The position numbers and the translations under genes were made by a program. 64,000 nucleotides of DNA from XYD12-FULL-36-8 sp041739035 (GTDB taxonomy: Bacteria; Bacteroidota; Ignavibacteria; Ignavibacteriales; Ignavibacteriaceae), in the NCBI GenBank assembly GCA_041739035.1, contig JBGSOQ010000455.1, positions 79,310 to 143,309 on the forward strand, read 5' to 3'. Each line of letters starts with the position of its first letter. Within the stretch, counting starts at the first letter, position 1. Of this stretch, positions 9,518-16,412 are shown in pieces. The notes under the pieces are model-generated. The model was not told where the DNA came from, searched no databases, and saw only the letters and a list, made by a program, of their open reading frames with translations.

Positions 9518-10030
9518 TTAGAGTTTAAAGATATAAGCCAGCCTCATTCCGAAATAACTAAGTTCATTTATATAAACAAAGCCTGCGGAAATATCTACGG
9601 CTCCTTTTTCACTGGTCTTTACTTCGTAACCAAGGTTTACGTTACCTGCAAACTCAGTCGAGGAGGCAGTGTATTCGATTCCCAGGAAGGTAGTTTTAGC
9701 GGTCACAAAATTTGCACCAATAAGTCCCCCGATATACCAATCCATTTTTGGAGAGAAATAAAATTTTGCACCTGCAAGTAATGGAATCATTGTCCAGCTA
9801 AATTCATCATCACCACCGAAATAAGTGTATCCACTATAAATAACACCGGTTACATTTTTTCCTAATGGATGTTCATAAGTAACTGAACCTCCATAACCGA
9901 TATTTGCAAAATCAGCCCAATCGCCGACTGGAAAGTAAACGTTGCCACCAAGGCTTATTCCCTGTTTCTGAGCAAAAAGTGATGTTGAAAATAATATCGT
10001 AACAAGCAAGAGTGAATAAAAGATTTTCAT
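9518..10030 (-). CDS. Small outer-membrane beta-barrel, paralogue of 46911-47426
   Basis: The 170-residue protein has a signal peptide ending LFAQ (about 21). The mature barrel begins GISLGGNVYFPVGDWADF and ends MRLAYIFKL. It is closely similar over its whole length to the protein at 46911-47426, including the segments NVYFPVGDWA, EYxASSTEFAGN and SYFGMRLAYIF. AAAAGGAAAA gives a good ribosome site. In both modules the gene belongs to the sulfatase operon downstream of the ABM-like gene, so it is part of the duplicated unit. An eight-stranded barrel of the OmpW/OmpX size class is likely. What it carries or binds cannot be told from sequence. Confidence 0.78.
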   Translation of the reverse strand: MKIFYSLLLVTILFSTSLFAQKQGISLGGNVYFPVGDWADFANIGYGGSVTYEHPLGKNVTGVIYSGYTYFGGDDEFSWTMIPLLAGAKFYFSPKMDWYIGGLIGANFVTAKTTFLGIEYTASSTEFAGNVNLGYEVKTSEKGAVDISAGFVYINELSYFGMRLAYIFKL

Positions 10031-10113
10031 TGTTTTTTCCTTTTCTATTAATTAATAAGTTGATTTATTTAATTAGCACTAGTTAAAAGTAATTCGATTT
10101 CCGAATTCATTAA

Positions 10114-11115
10114 TTACTCACTGTCTTTCAAACGCTTCACACCCTCAATCAGCGGATGCCAACCGTAAACAAATGTTACCATAAAACCATCCATTCGCAG
10201 TGCATCCGGCGCATCATCGTTTATTGTTGACTTGTATCCAAAAGTAAGATTAATGTTTTCATTAATTTGATATCCAAGAGTAATTCCCAGACCGATGTTG
10301 TTAAGTTTTGTACCTTGCGTAGTATCTACAGTTGCCTGACCACCATTATACCATACACCATCCAAAGATGCCCAGAAATTATGGGTAAGTTCTCGCGAAA
10401 AGTGAGCATCTAATTGAAATATCGGATCTGTTTTCATCGTTTTCCCTACGTAATCAGTGTTATCTCCAAAAAGCCAGACTGCGGGCAAGAATTCCAGAGT
10501 TGTACGTCTGCCGGGGACCCAGGGACCAATTTGCCAGATAATCGGGGCACCTAATCTTCCATACCAGCGATTCTGTCCGAGATTTAAAGTTTTTGTATTG
10601 TCGTACTCACCAACCGGAAAAGCTAAATCCATCATCAGGTCAAGTGAGAATCCCGGTTCATAACGCATAAGATCAGGCAAACTCATTTGCGCCTTAGGAC
10701 CAATAATATTTATATCAAATTCAAGCATTGGGTCACCAAAACCTTTTGCAACTTGTTTAGAAGTTCCTCCAGCTATTATAGTTTCTGCGGAAATATGCCC
10801 CATAGGAAATATAACCGAAATCATTGTTGCCCGATCAAACAATGGTAAAAATTTAGCGTACCCAACCATTGCCATCGTTGCATTTACGTAAGCTCCCGGA
10901 TTTACATTGTGCGAAGGGTCAAACGGATTAGTATTCCCATTAATTGATTCAACAATCAAAGGTACACCGTTGGCACCGGCTAAAGTCTTCCAATAAAAAT
11001 GTGCCGGAGTCTGTGAGAAAATTTGCTGCGTACACAATGCTATCATTGCAAGCAAAGCAATTTTAGAATAAGGTTTAATAATCTTTTCTAATTTAGATAA
11101 TATATATTCTTTCAT
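10114..11115 (-). CDS. SphA/MetA-pathway-like outer-membrane transporter
   Basis: The 333-residue protein has an N-terminal hydrophobic region ending IFSQ (about 35). It then has the PF13557-type pattern: FPMGHISAE, FGDPMLEFDINIIG, DLAFPVGEYDNTKTLNLGQN, WYNGGQATVD. GAAGGTGA lies just before the ATG. Members of this family sit beside genes for degrading phenols, sterols or other hydrophobic compounds and are thought to form outer-membrane channels. That role is family knowledge, not shown here. It lies directly after the sulfatase at 11163 in the module A operon, so uptake of the sulfatase substrate or product is a reasonable inference. A more diverged relative is at 1039-2001. Confidence 0.78.
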   Translation of the reverse strand: MKEYILSKLEKIIKPYSKIALLAMIALCTQQIFSQTPAHFYWKTLAGANGVPLIVESINGNTNPFDPSHNVNPGAYVNATMAMVGYAKFLPLFDRATMISVIFPMGHISAETIIAGGTSKQVAKGFGDPMLEFDINIIGPKAQMSLPDLMRYEPGFSLDLMMDLAFPVGEYDNTKTLNLGQNRWYGRLGAPIIWQIGPWVPGRRTTLEFLPAVWLFGDNTDYVGKTMKTDPIFQLDAHFSRELTHNFWASLDGVWYNGGQATVDTTQGTKLNNIGLGITLGYQINENINLTFGYKSTINDDAPDALRMDGFMVTFVYGWHPLIEGVKRLKDSE

Positions 11116-11162
11116 AACTTCACCTTCTATATTTATTAAGTGTTAATATTTCCACCACGCCT

Positions 11163-13052
11163 CTATTTCTTTGGATCAGCCATCATATTCTGTGGCGGTA
11201 TAAACTGTCGCTCATAAATAAGAGGCGGATAACCTGCTTCAACTGGAACACGCGGCGGAAGCGCATCATCCATCGTTTCAAATGGTGAACGGCTAGGAAT
11301 TATGACATTATTTTCTTTTACGTATTTATCCCAGAGTTTAAGAAGAGCATTTAATTTTTCTGGTTGCTCTTTAGCAAGATCTTTTCGTTCACCAGGATCA
11401 GACGCTAAATTGAAGAGTTCCCATTCTTCCTTGCCAAGTGACTTATATTCCCAACGGATTTTCCAAGCTCCCTGAATTAATGCACGGTTGCCAAATATTT
11501 CCCAAGCGATGTAATCCTGATCAGTTCTTGGTGATTCTGATTTACCCGATAACATCGGCAGCCAGGATTTACCGATTAGCGTAGGCAGTTTGTTACCATC
11601 TTCTAATGTTTTTGGATATTGAGCATTAGCAATTTCAAGTAAAGTTGGCATAATATCAGCAACGTGCATCAGCCCGTGGTTGATACTTCCTGCAGGCCGT
11701 TGAACGATAGGACCACTAACGATAAGTGCATTTCTTACACCACCTTCGCCCACCCAACCTTTATACTGGCTAAATGGCGTCATTGATACCTGTGCCCACA
11801 TAGGACCATAAGCAACGTAAGTTCCAGGATCACCCCAGGCATTCGGATCGGTTTCTGACCAATTAGCTGCAGCAAACAGAAAATTAAGAGTCCCAGGTGT
11901 TCCGGCAATCATTTTAAAGAGATCAGTTCCCTCGGCTCCGTTTTCACCGAACACAATGAAAACAGTATTCTCATACTCGCCTATCTGCTTAAGGTATTCT
12001 ATTAATCTTCCAACGTGATAATCCAAGTTTTCCACCATACCGGCATAGAGTTCCATTTTCTTGCCAAGAATTGCTCTTGCAGCCGGAGCTAGTACAAGCG
12101 GATCTGGGAGAAACCACATTCTTTCTGCAAGCTGTGTACCGACAGGCATTAAACCAAGCTCAATTTGTTTTTTAAGTCGCTCTTGTCGTACCTGATCCCA
12201 TCCCTTATCGTATTCACCCACATGCCTATTGCGCCAATCTCTCGGAAGATGATATGGATCGTGTGGAGCCTGGTGTGAAACGTATGCAAAAAATGGTTTG
12301 CCATCTTTTCTGTTATCTTCTATAAATCGAATCATCTTATCGGTGTATGTTTCGGTAGCATAATAATCATCAGGAAGTTCGGTAAGATACTTTCCATCCT
12401 CAGTATAAACCGATTTTGGAGATGCAGCGGTGAAATTTGTCATATCCCAATAACTTCCAGCTCCATCAAGTAGAGAGAAGTCCCGCTCAAATCCTCTTGC
12501 TGCCGGAATTAGCTCAGGTGATTTTCCCATATGCCATTTACCAACCATATAAGTATGATAACCCGATTGCTTAAGCAGTTGTGGTAGGGTAGCAACTTGA
12601 GTGTTTAGATGTCCTTCATAACCAGGCACACCAGTTTGATTTGGTGCAGTCCATTCATTCATATTGCCAAGACCGTTTAAATGAGTATCAACACCGCTTA
12701 GAAGCATAGATCTTGTAGGAGAACAACTGGCGTGTGTATAGAAGTTAGTAAAGCGTACACCAGAGAATGCCAGATTATCCAAATTTGGTGTTTGAATTTC
12801 ACTGCCGAATGATCCCATATCAGAGTAGCCCATATCATCTGCAAGAATGACTACAATGTTAGGTCTGCTTTGAGAGTCTTGTGCAAAACCATCAGACGGA
12901 GAGGTAAATGCAAACAACCCTATAAGAAGTGATATAAGATTAATAGCGCTAAGTAATCGTCTAACGATCATCTGTTTATTTAATTTGGTAAATCTGAAAC
13001 AATGAACCTGGGAAATTACAGGGTGCTTCAACATTGTCACTTCATCAATCAT
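11163..13052 (-). CDS. Type I sulfatase (arylsulfatase), exported
   Basis: The 629-residue sulfatase has catalytic CSPTRSMLLSG starting at Cys110 (formylglycine site). Metal-binding residues lie in LADDMGYSDMG and the lysine region in VGKWHMGKSPEL. The frame begins MIDEV, preceded by a strong AAGGAG seven bases upstream. A shorter start at MIVRRLL (residue 28) would give a cleaner signal peptide ending FAQ, so the true start is uncertain. It is the first large gene after the ABM-like gene and its sigma-54 promoter, so it should be controlled by the activator at 13635. It has no lipobox and is probably periplasmic. The closest architecture in the window is the sulfatase at 27541. Confidence 0.92.
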   Translation of the reverse strand: MIDEVTMLKHPVISQVHCFRFTKLNKQMIVRRLLSAINLISLLIGLFAFTSPSDGFAQDSQSRPNIVVILADDMGYSDMGSFGSEIQTPNLDNLAFSGVRFTNFYTHASCSPTRSMLLSGVDTHLNGLGNMNEWTAPNQTGVPGYEGHLNTQVATLPQLLKQSGYHTYMVGKWHMGKSPELIPAARGFERDFSLLDGAGSYWDMTNFTAASPKSVYTEDGKYLTELPDDYYATETYTDKMIRFIEDNRKDGKPFFAYVSHQAPHDPYHLPRDWRNRHVGEYDKGWDQVRQERLKKQIELGLMPVGTQLAERMWFLPDPLVLAPAARAILGKKMELYAGMVENLDYHVGRLIEYLKQIGEYENTVFIVFGENGAEGTDLFKMIAGTPGTLNFLFAAANWSETDPNAWGDPGTYVAYGPMWAQVSMTPFSQYKGWVGEGGVRNALIVSGPIVQRPAGSINHGLMHVADIMPTLLEIANAQYPKTLEDGNKLPTLIGKSWLPMLSGKSESPRTDQDYIAWEIFGNRALIQGAWKIRWEYKSLGKEEWELFNLASDPGERKDLAKEQPEKLNALLKLWDKYVKENNVIIPSRSPFETMDDALPPRVPVEAGYPPLIYERQFIPPQNMMADPKK

Positions 13053-13163
13053 ATCAGAACTCCTTCCTCTTTGAGGATTATTAGATTTTATGATTTAAAA
13101 TATTATTAATTTATTTTTTTTATGTCTTTAAACTCGTTAATTCAAAAATTAGTCTGCTAATTT

Positions 13164-13445
13164 CTAGCTATTTTTCATAGGCGAATCATTCACCTTAATT
13201 ATAACATCTTCACAAAGGCTTTTAAGTGTGCCTTTAAGAATGTTAAACTCATTGTTATAAAAATTTTTTTCGAAGCTCTCATGGCTTTCGAAAATGATCT
13301 CCATAAACAAACTATTATTCTGGTTAATCTTTAACTCAAATTCTTTGCAGTGGGATCTAATTGAAGGTTGGAGCGACTCAAGTGTTTGATACAGCTCGGT
13401 TTTATTTTTTTTTTTAATCTTTGAATTTATAATTACGGTTTCCAT
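13164..13445 (-). CDS. Small ABM-like (ferredoxin-fold) protein, module A
   Basis: The 93-residue cytoplasmic protein has no signal peptide and a beta-alpha-beta-beta-alpha-beta predicted order. It begins with a METV strand and a helix ELYQTLESL, and contains NNEFNILKGTLKSLC near the end. The size and order resemble antibiotic-biosynthesis-monooxygenase-type dimeric alpha/beta-barrels, but no catalytic residue identifies an enzyme. The paralogue at 43723-43998 shares METV, the YQT.ESL helix, FEL, and NNEFNILKG.(V/L).SLC. Both copies sit between a sigma-54 activator gene and sulfatases, and each follows a sigma-54-like promoter. A sensory, chaperone or co-regulator role is an inference from this conserved place. 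AGGTGA precedes the ATG. Confidence 0.72.
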   Translation of the reverse strand: METVIINSKIKKKNKTELYQTLESLQPSIRSHCKEFELKINQNNSLFMEIIFESHESFEKNFYNNEFNILKGTLKSLCEDVIIKVNDSPMKNS

Positions 13446-13485
13446 TATTTCACCTGAATATTTTCAAGGACATTTTGTATAACAG

Positions 13486-13501
13486 CTAGGTTTACACCTA
13501 G
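13486..13501 (-). promoter_or_regulatory. Perfect 6+6 inverted repeat at the expected transcription start
   Basis: CTAGGT and ACCTAG flank a 4-base loop. The repeat lies where a sigma-54 promoter at 13509-13524 would start transcription (about 13498). It may be an operator or a 5' hairpin in the mRNA; which one cannot be told. Confidence 0.45.
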
Positions 13502-13508
13502 TTTGATA

Positions 13509-13524
13509 TGCAAATGATTTGCCA
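13509..13524 (-). promoter_or_regulatory. Sigma-54 (-24/-12) promoter for the module A operon
   Basis: The minus strand reads TGGCAAATCATTTGCA. This matches TGGCA-N6-TTGCA with GG and GC exactly ten bases apart. It lies 64 bases upstream of the ABM-like gene (start 13445) and directly downstream of the gene for an AAA+ sigma-54 activator. It is the strongest promoter-type signal found in the window. Confidence 0.8.
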
Positions 13525-13591
13525 GGGATAATAAACCTGAAAATGATCATTTTTACTGATTTAAGAAAGAAAACACTTAACACTTGTAGCG

Positions 13592-13621
13592 AAATATGGA
13601 GAATCTCTCCAAATATGGAGA
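13592..13621 (-). promoter_or_regulatory. Probable activator-binding site (enhancer) upstream of the sigma-54 promoter
   Basis: The 11-base word AAATATGGAGA occurs twice on the plus strand (13592-13602 and 13611-13621), 19 bases apart. The second copy is half of a 16-base palindrome, TCTCCAAATATGGAGA (13606-13621). The sites lie about 70-110 bases upstream of the -24/-12 element, the usual distance for NtrC-type activators. Binding by the neighbouring regulator is inferred. Confidence 0.6.
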
Positions 13622-13634
13622 TATATTTTATTAC

Positions 13635-14981
13635 TTAACGCTTAATATTAAGTTTTTTTATCCTTGCTCGTAGCGTTTGGGGGTTCTTTTTTAACAACTC
13701 AGCTGCACCGTCTTTGCCGTTTATTTTCCAATGAGTCTTTTCAAGTGCCTTTAATATGTGGTTTCTCTCATTTTCCTCATAAGAAATAAAATTATCTGAA
13801 TTATTATTTGATTTAGGTAAGTACTCAATTGTTAGTATTTTGTTTTGTGAAGTTATTATAGCTCTCTCAATAACATTTTCCAGTTCACGCACATTACCAG
13901 GCCAGGAGTATTCCATCATTTGCTGCAAAGATTTTTTTAAAATTGCTTTTATCGGTTTGCCAAATTTTTCAGAATAAATTTTTGTATAGTATTCTGCAAG
14001 GGGAGCTATATCTGATTTTCTTTCTCTTAACGGAGCGATTGAAATTGGAAAAACATTTAATCTATAGAAAAGATCAGTTCGGAAATTTCCCTTTTTAATT
14101 TCATCTTCAAGAATTTTATTTGTTGCAGCAATTACTCTCACATCAGTTTTAATTGTTTTAGAACTTCCGATTCTTTCAAATTCTCCTTGCTGTAAAACTT
14201 GAAGGAGTTTAGATTGAAGATTGAATGGCAACTCCCCTATTTCATCCAGAAATATTGTACCCTCATTTGCTAACTCAAATCTTCCTATACTTTTTTCAAC
14301 AGCACTTGTAAATGCGCCCCTTTCATGTCCAAATAATTCACTCTCAATTAAATTTTCAGGTATAGCTGCACAATTCACTTTTATAAATGGCTTTTTACTT
14401 CTTTTACTATTTTTATGAATTGCTCTAGCAACTAATTCTTTACCTGTTCCGGTTTCACCATAAATAAGAACCGAAACATCTGTTGTGGCAACCTGTTGAA
14501 TTCTATATAAAACAAATTTTAATGACTCACTTTCACCCACCATTTCAAATTGTTGTGAATTTATATTGAGCTGATCTTTCAGATAAATATTTTCTGCTTT
14601 TAACAGTTCATTAAGTCTTGAAATTTCATTTGTATATTCAAAATTTTTAGCTCGTTCAGAAACTAATTCTGTTATGTCAACGGCAAGTCCAATTAAATAA
14701 TGTTCACCATCAATTTCACAAACTCTGGCAACAGAAAGCACTGGTATTTTCTTGCCGGATTTGGTTAAAAGTGTGTGTTCTAGTGAGATAGAGCCCATTA
14801 ATAAACACTTTTCAAACGCCAGCTTTACTTTTGATGTATCGCTGTCTTGGGAAAATGTGGAAGCCATTTTCACCTTTATCTCATCAGCAGATAATTCAAG
14901 AATCTCTTCTGCTCTTTTATTCCAGGCAACCAGATGCCCATCTTTATCAAAGATGTATGCAAGCCCCGGCATACTATCCAT
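13635..14981 (-). CDS. PAS / AAA+ / Fis-type sigma-54-dependent activator, module A
   Basis: The 448-residue protein has a PAS sensor domain (about 1-110) and a short coiled linker (AKNFEYTNEISRLNELLKAE). An AAA+ domain follows, with Walker A GETGTGKE (175-182), sigma-54 contact loop GAFTSA (222-227; consensus GAFTGA) and Walker B IFLDEIGE. It ends in a Fis-like helix-turn-helix with PQTLRARIKKL. There is no receiver domain, so it is probably ligand-responsive rather than phosphorylated. The paralogue at 42137-43540 has 14 more N-terminal residues. Here the matching frame begins at 15023 but is cut by TAG at 14988-14990, so translation must restart at this ATG. TTAGG five to seven bases upstream could serve. 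It probably drives the sigma-54 promoter at 13509. Confidence 0.93.
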   Translation of the reverse strand: MDSMPGLAYIFDKDGHLVAWNKRAEEILELSADEIKVKMASTFSQDSDTSKVKLAFEKCLLMGSISLEHTLLTKSGKKIPVLSVARVCEIDGEHYLIGLAVDITELVSERAKNFEYTNEISRLNELLKAENIYLKDQLNINSQQFEMVGESESLKFVLYRIQQVATTDVSVLIYGETGTGKELVARAIHKNSKRSKKPFIKVNCAAIPENLIESELFGHERGAFTSAVEKSIGRFELANEGTIFLDEIGELPFNLQSKLLQVLQQGEFERIGSSKTIKTDVRVIAATNKILEDEIKKGNFRTDLFYRLNVFPISIAPLRERKSDIAPLAEYYTKIYSEKFGKPIKAILKKSLQQMMEYSWPGNVRELENVIERAIITSQNKILTIEYLPKSNNNSDNFISYEENERNHILKALEKTHWKINGKDGAAELLKKNPQTLRARIKKLNIKR

Positions 14982-14987
14982 TATAAC

Positions 14988-15023
14988 CTAATTAAGGACT
15001 ATATTATCTAATTTTGCTTTCAT
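14988..15023 (-). other. Eleven-codon leader ORF, former N-terminus of the activator
   Basis: ATG at 15023 opens MKAKLDNIVLN and then meets TAG. It aligns with the true N-terminus MKQKFSKIVLNEII of the paralogue at 42137, and the frame continues after the stop into MDSMPG. It is either a relic of a longer protein or a short leader peptide coupled to the downstream start. Confidence 0.75.
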
Positions 15024-15071
15024 ACCTTGGTTATAAATGTTTATACCTAAAATAGTAAAGTGAAGATAATT
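15018..15071 (-). promoter_or_regulatory. 54-base leader element identical to that of the paralogous activator
   Basis: Read on the minus strand, this block is identical base for base to 42089-42142. It contains the imperfect palindrome GGTATAAACATTTATAACC (15029-15047), ten bases or fewer from the ATG at 15023. Downstream coding sequence has diverged freely, so the block is under constraint. An autoregulatory operator, core promoter or structured 5' leader are the likely explanations. Confidence 0.7.
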
Positions 15072-15220
15072 TTAATAGCATAATATTAGTGATAGTTTCC
15101 AAAATATGAATATAATTATTAAGGTATCTATTGCACCTTATCAATGTAAAAGTATTTTATAGTATCATCATTTTATTAAAACGGATAAATTTAATTAATC
15201 CTAATCTCTTATACTTCATC

Positions 15221-15285
15221 CACTCGAATCAAATTCGGGGCAAGTCTTTATCAAAGGGGGAGGGAAGGGTGGGGTTTGTCTTCTC
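15221..15285. repeat. Interspersed G/C-run repeat in the 14982-15358 gap
   Basis: The segment contains CTTTATCAAAGGGGGAGGGAAGGGTGGGG, shown here only by its core words TTTATCAAAG and GGGAAGGG. It is the same repeat type as 61290-61505 (TTTGATAAAG, GGGAAGGG). The rest of this 377-base gap holds the activator leader element; I see no gene. Confidence 0.6.
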
Positions 15286-15358
15286 CTAAAATTTAACTGA
15301 TAAGTTTTAGAAACTTTATTTCACCAGCATTGAAGAGTTATGACAGCCATTGTAAATA

Positions 15359-15949
15359 TTATAAATAATTTTTCACTAAAACATTCGAACCGGATCCAAG
15401 TCCACGCAGGCACTTCATTGCATCTTTCATAGGAATAGTTGTTTTTTTTATTCTATTTTTTTCTAAAAAATAAACTGAACCAGACATTGGATTAGGCGCA
15501 CCAGGAATGTATACGGCATATTGTTCACCCTCAATCTCTTCAATCAAAAAAGCAAGCTGCCAGGCATCCTCAATCCTCGCAAGAACAGTTAATAGAGAAT
15601 TTTCACTTTCGAATCCGGCAAAACTTTCACCTGTTTTCTTTAAAATATCATAGCCCGGAATTTTAGAGAGAAGAGAACTTTCAAGTTTTGCGATTGCTGT
15701 TTTTGCTTTAGTTGTCCTGGCTATTATGCCTCCAAGATAAAGTAAAAAAAGCATAATAATAATTGAGATTAAAATTTCAGCTCCAATTCCGAAAATATTA
15801 GTTATATCTAATAACTTAATAACCGGTCCTACAAGCACAGAAGTTATCTGAGATGCTTTCTGTATTACTATTAATAAAATAACTAGTGGTATAAAGAAAA
15901 TTATACCGCCAATGATCATAGTTTTAATAAAATCTAATGTACTTTTCAT
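15359..15949 (-). CDS. DUF502 family membrane protein
   Basis: The 196-residue protein has two N-terminal membrane segments (about 10-30 and 55-78) around a short loop. A soluble domain follows with IPGYDILKKTGESF, YAVYIPGAPNPMSGSVYFL and GLGSGS, the DUF502 signature. The ATG at 15949 is chosen: AAGGA lies nine bases upstream, while an upstream ATG overlaps that site. The family is widespread and of unknown function, and is often annotated as a conserved inner-membrane protein. The gene stands alone between a repeat and a stretch of gene remnants. It has no visible functional tie to the sulfatases. Confidence 0.85.
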   Translation of the reverse strand: MKSTLDFIKTMIIGGIIFFIPLVILLIVIQKASQITSVLVGPVIKLLDITNIFGIGAEILISIIIMLFLLYLGGIIARTTKAKTAIAKLESSLLSKIPGYDILKKTGESFAGFESENSLLTVLARIEDAWQLAFLIEEIEGEQYAVYIPGAPNPMSGSVYFLEKNRIKKTTIPMKDAMKCLRGLGSGSNVLVKNYL

Positions 15950-15993
15950 AACTAACATTCCTTTCAATCAAAATATTTTTAATTCATACAATG

Positions 15994-16026
15994 TTATTTA
16001 TCACGAGCAAACTCAACATAAAATGT
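15994..16026 (-). pseudogene. Possible 3' remnant of the 34361-type gene
   Basis: On the minus strand the last codons read TFYVEFARDK and a stop. The intact protein at 34361-34798 ends TFYVEFARRK. Only eleven codons are clear and the sequence before them does not align, so this is a short relic or, less likely, chance. Confidence 0.45.
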
Positions 16027-16259
16027 AATAATTTTTGAAGCAGTCAAAATAATTTTATTTCTTCCTCTCCATTAATCGGTATTAGTTTTTAGGTGATATA
16101 AAATTCTTGTATTGGTGCAGATGCCAGGCTTGAGCTAGATAAGTAATTTTCGAAAAATATAGTCTTCATTTAATTCATTAATCTTATAAAACAAAAATAC
16201 AGCATTAATAACAGATTAGTCTATGACATAGTTGTTTTTATTTTAGGATAAATAAAAAT

Positions 16260-16281
16260 GGCGCTGAATCACTTCAACGCC
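16260..16281 (-). terminator. Terminator downstream of the amidohydrolase and HAD-tail remnant
   Basis: An imperfect stem GGCG-TGAA / TTCA-CGCC has T-rich sequence on its minus-strand 3' side (ATTTTTATT). The same arm sequence type recurs at 25652 and 29535. Confidence 0.65.
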
Positions 16282-16337
16282 TTTTAAATAAAATTCTAAT
16301 CTTGGGCATCACACTTCGATCGTGAAACACGGAAGTG

Positions 16338-16391
16338 CTTATTTCCCTGAATAATTTTTATTCCAATCATTTTTCATATCAATAACAGTCC
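16338..16391 (-). pseudogene. 3' remnant of a HAD phosphatase gene
   Basis: Minus-strand codons read WTVIDMKNDWNKNYSGK and a stop. The intact HAD protein at 24619-25608 ends WTVVDMKNDWKEIYPH. About 17 codons survive between the amidohydrolase stop (16413) and the terminator at 16260. The 15950-16412 gap otherwise shows no gene. Confidence 0.65.
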
Positions 16392-16412
16392 ACAAATAAT
16401 TAAACAATACAA

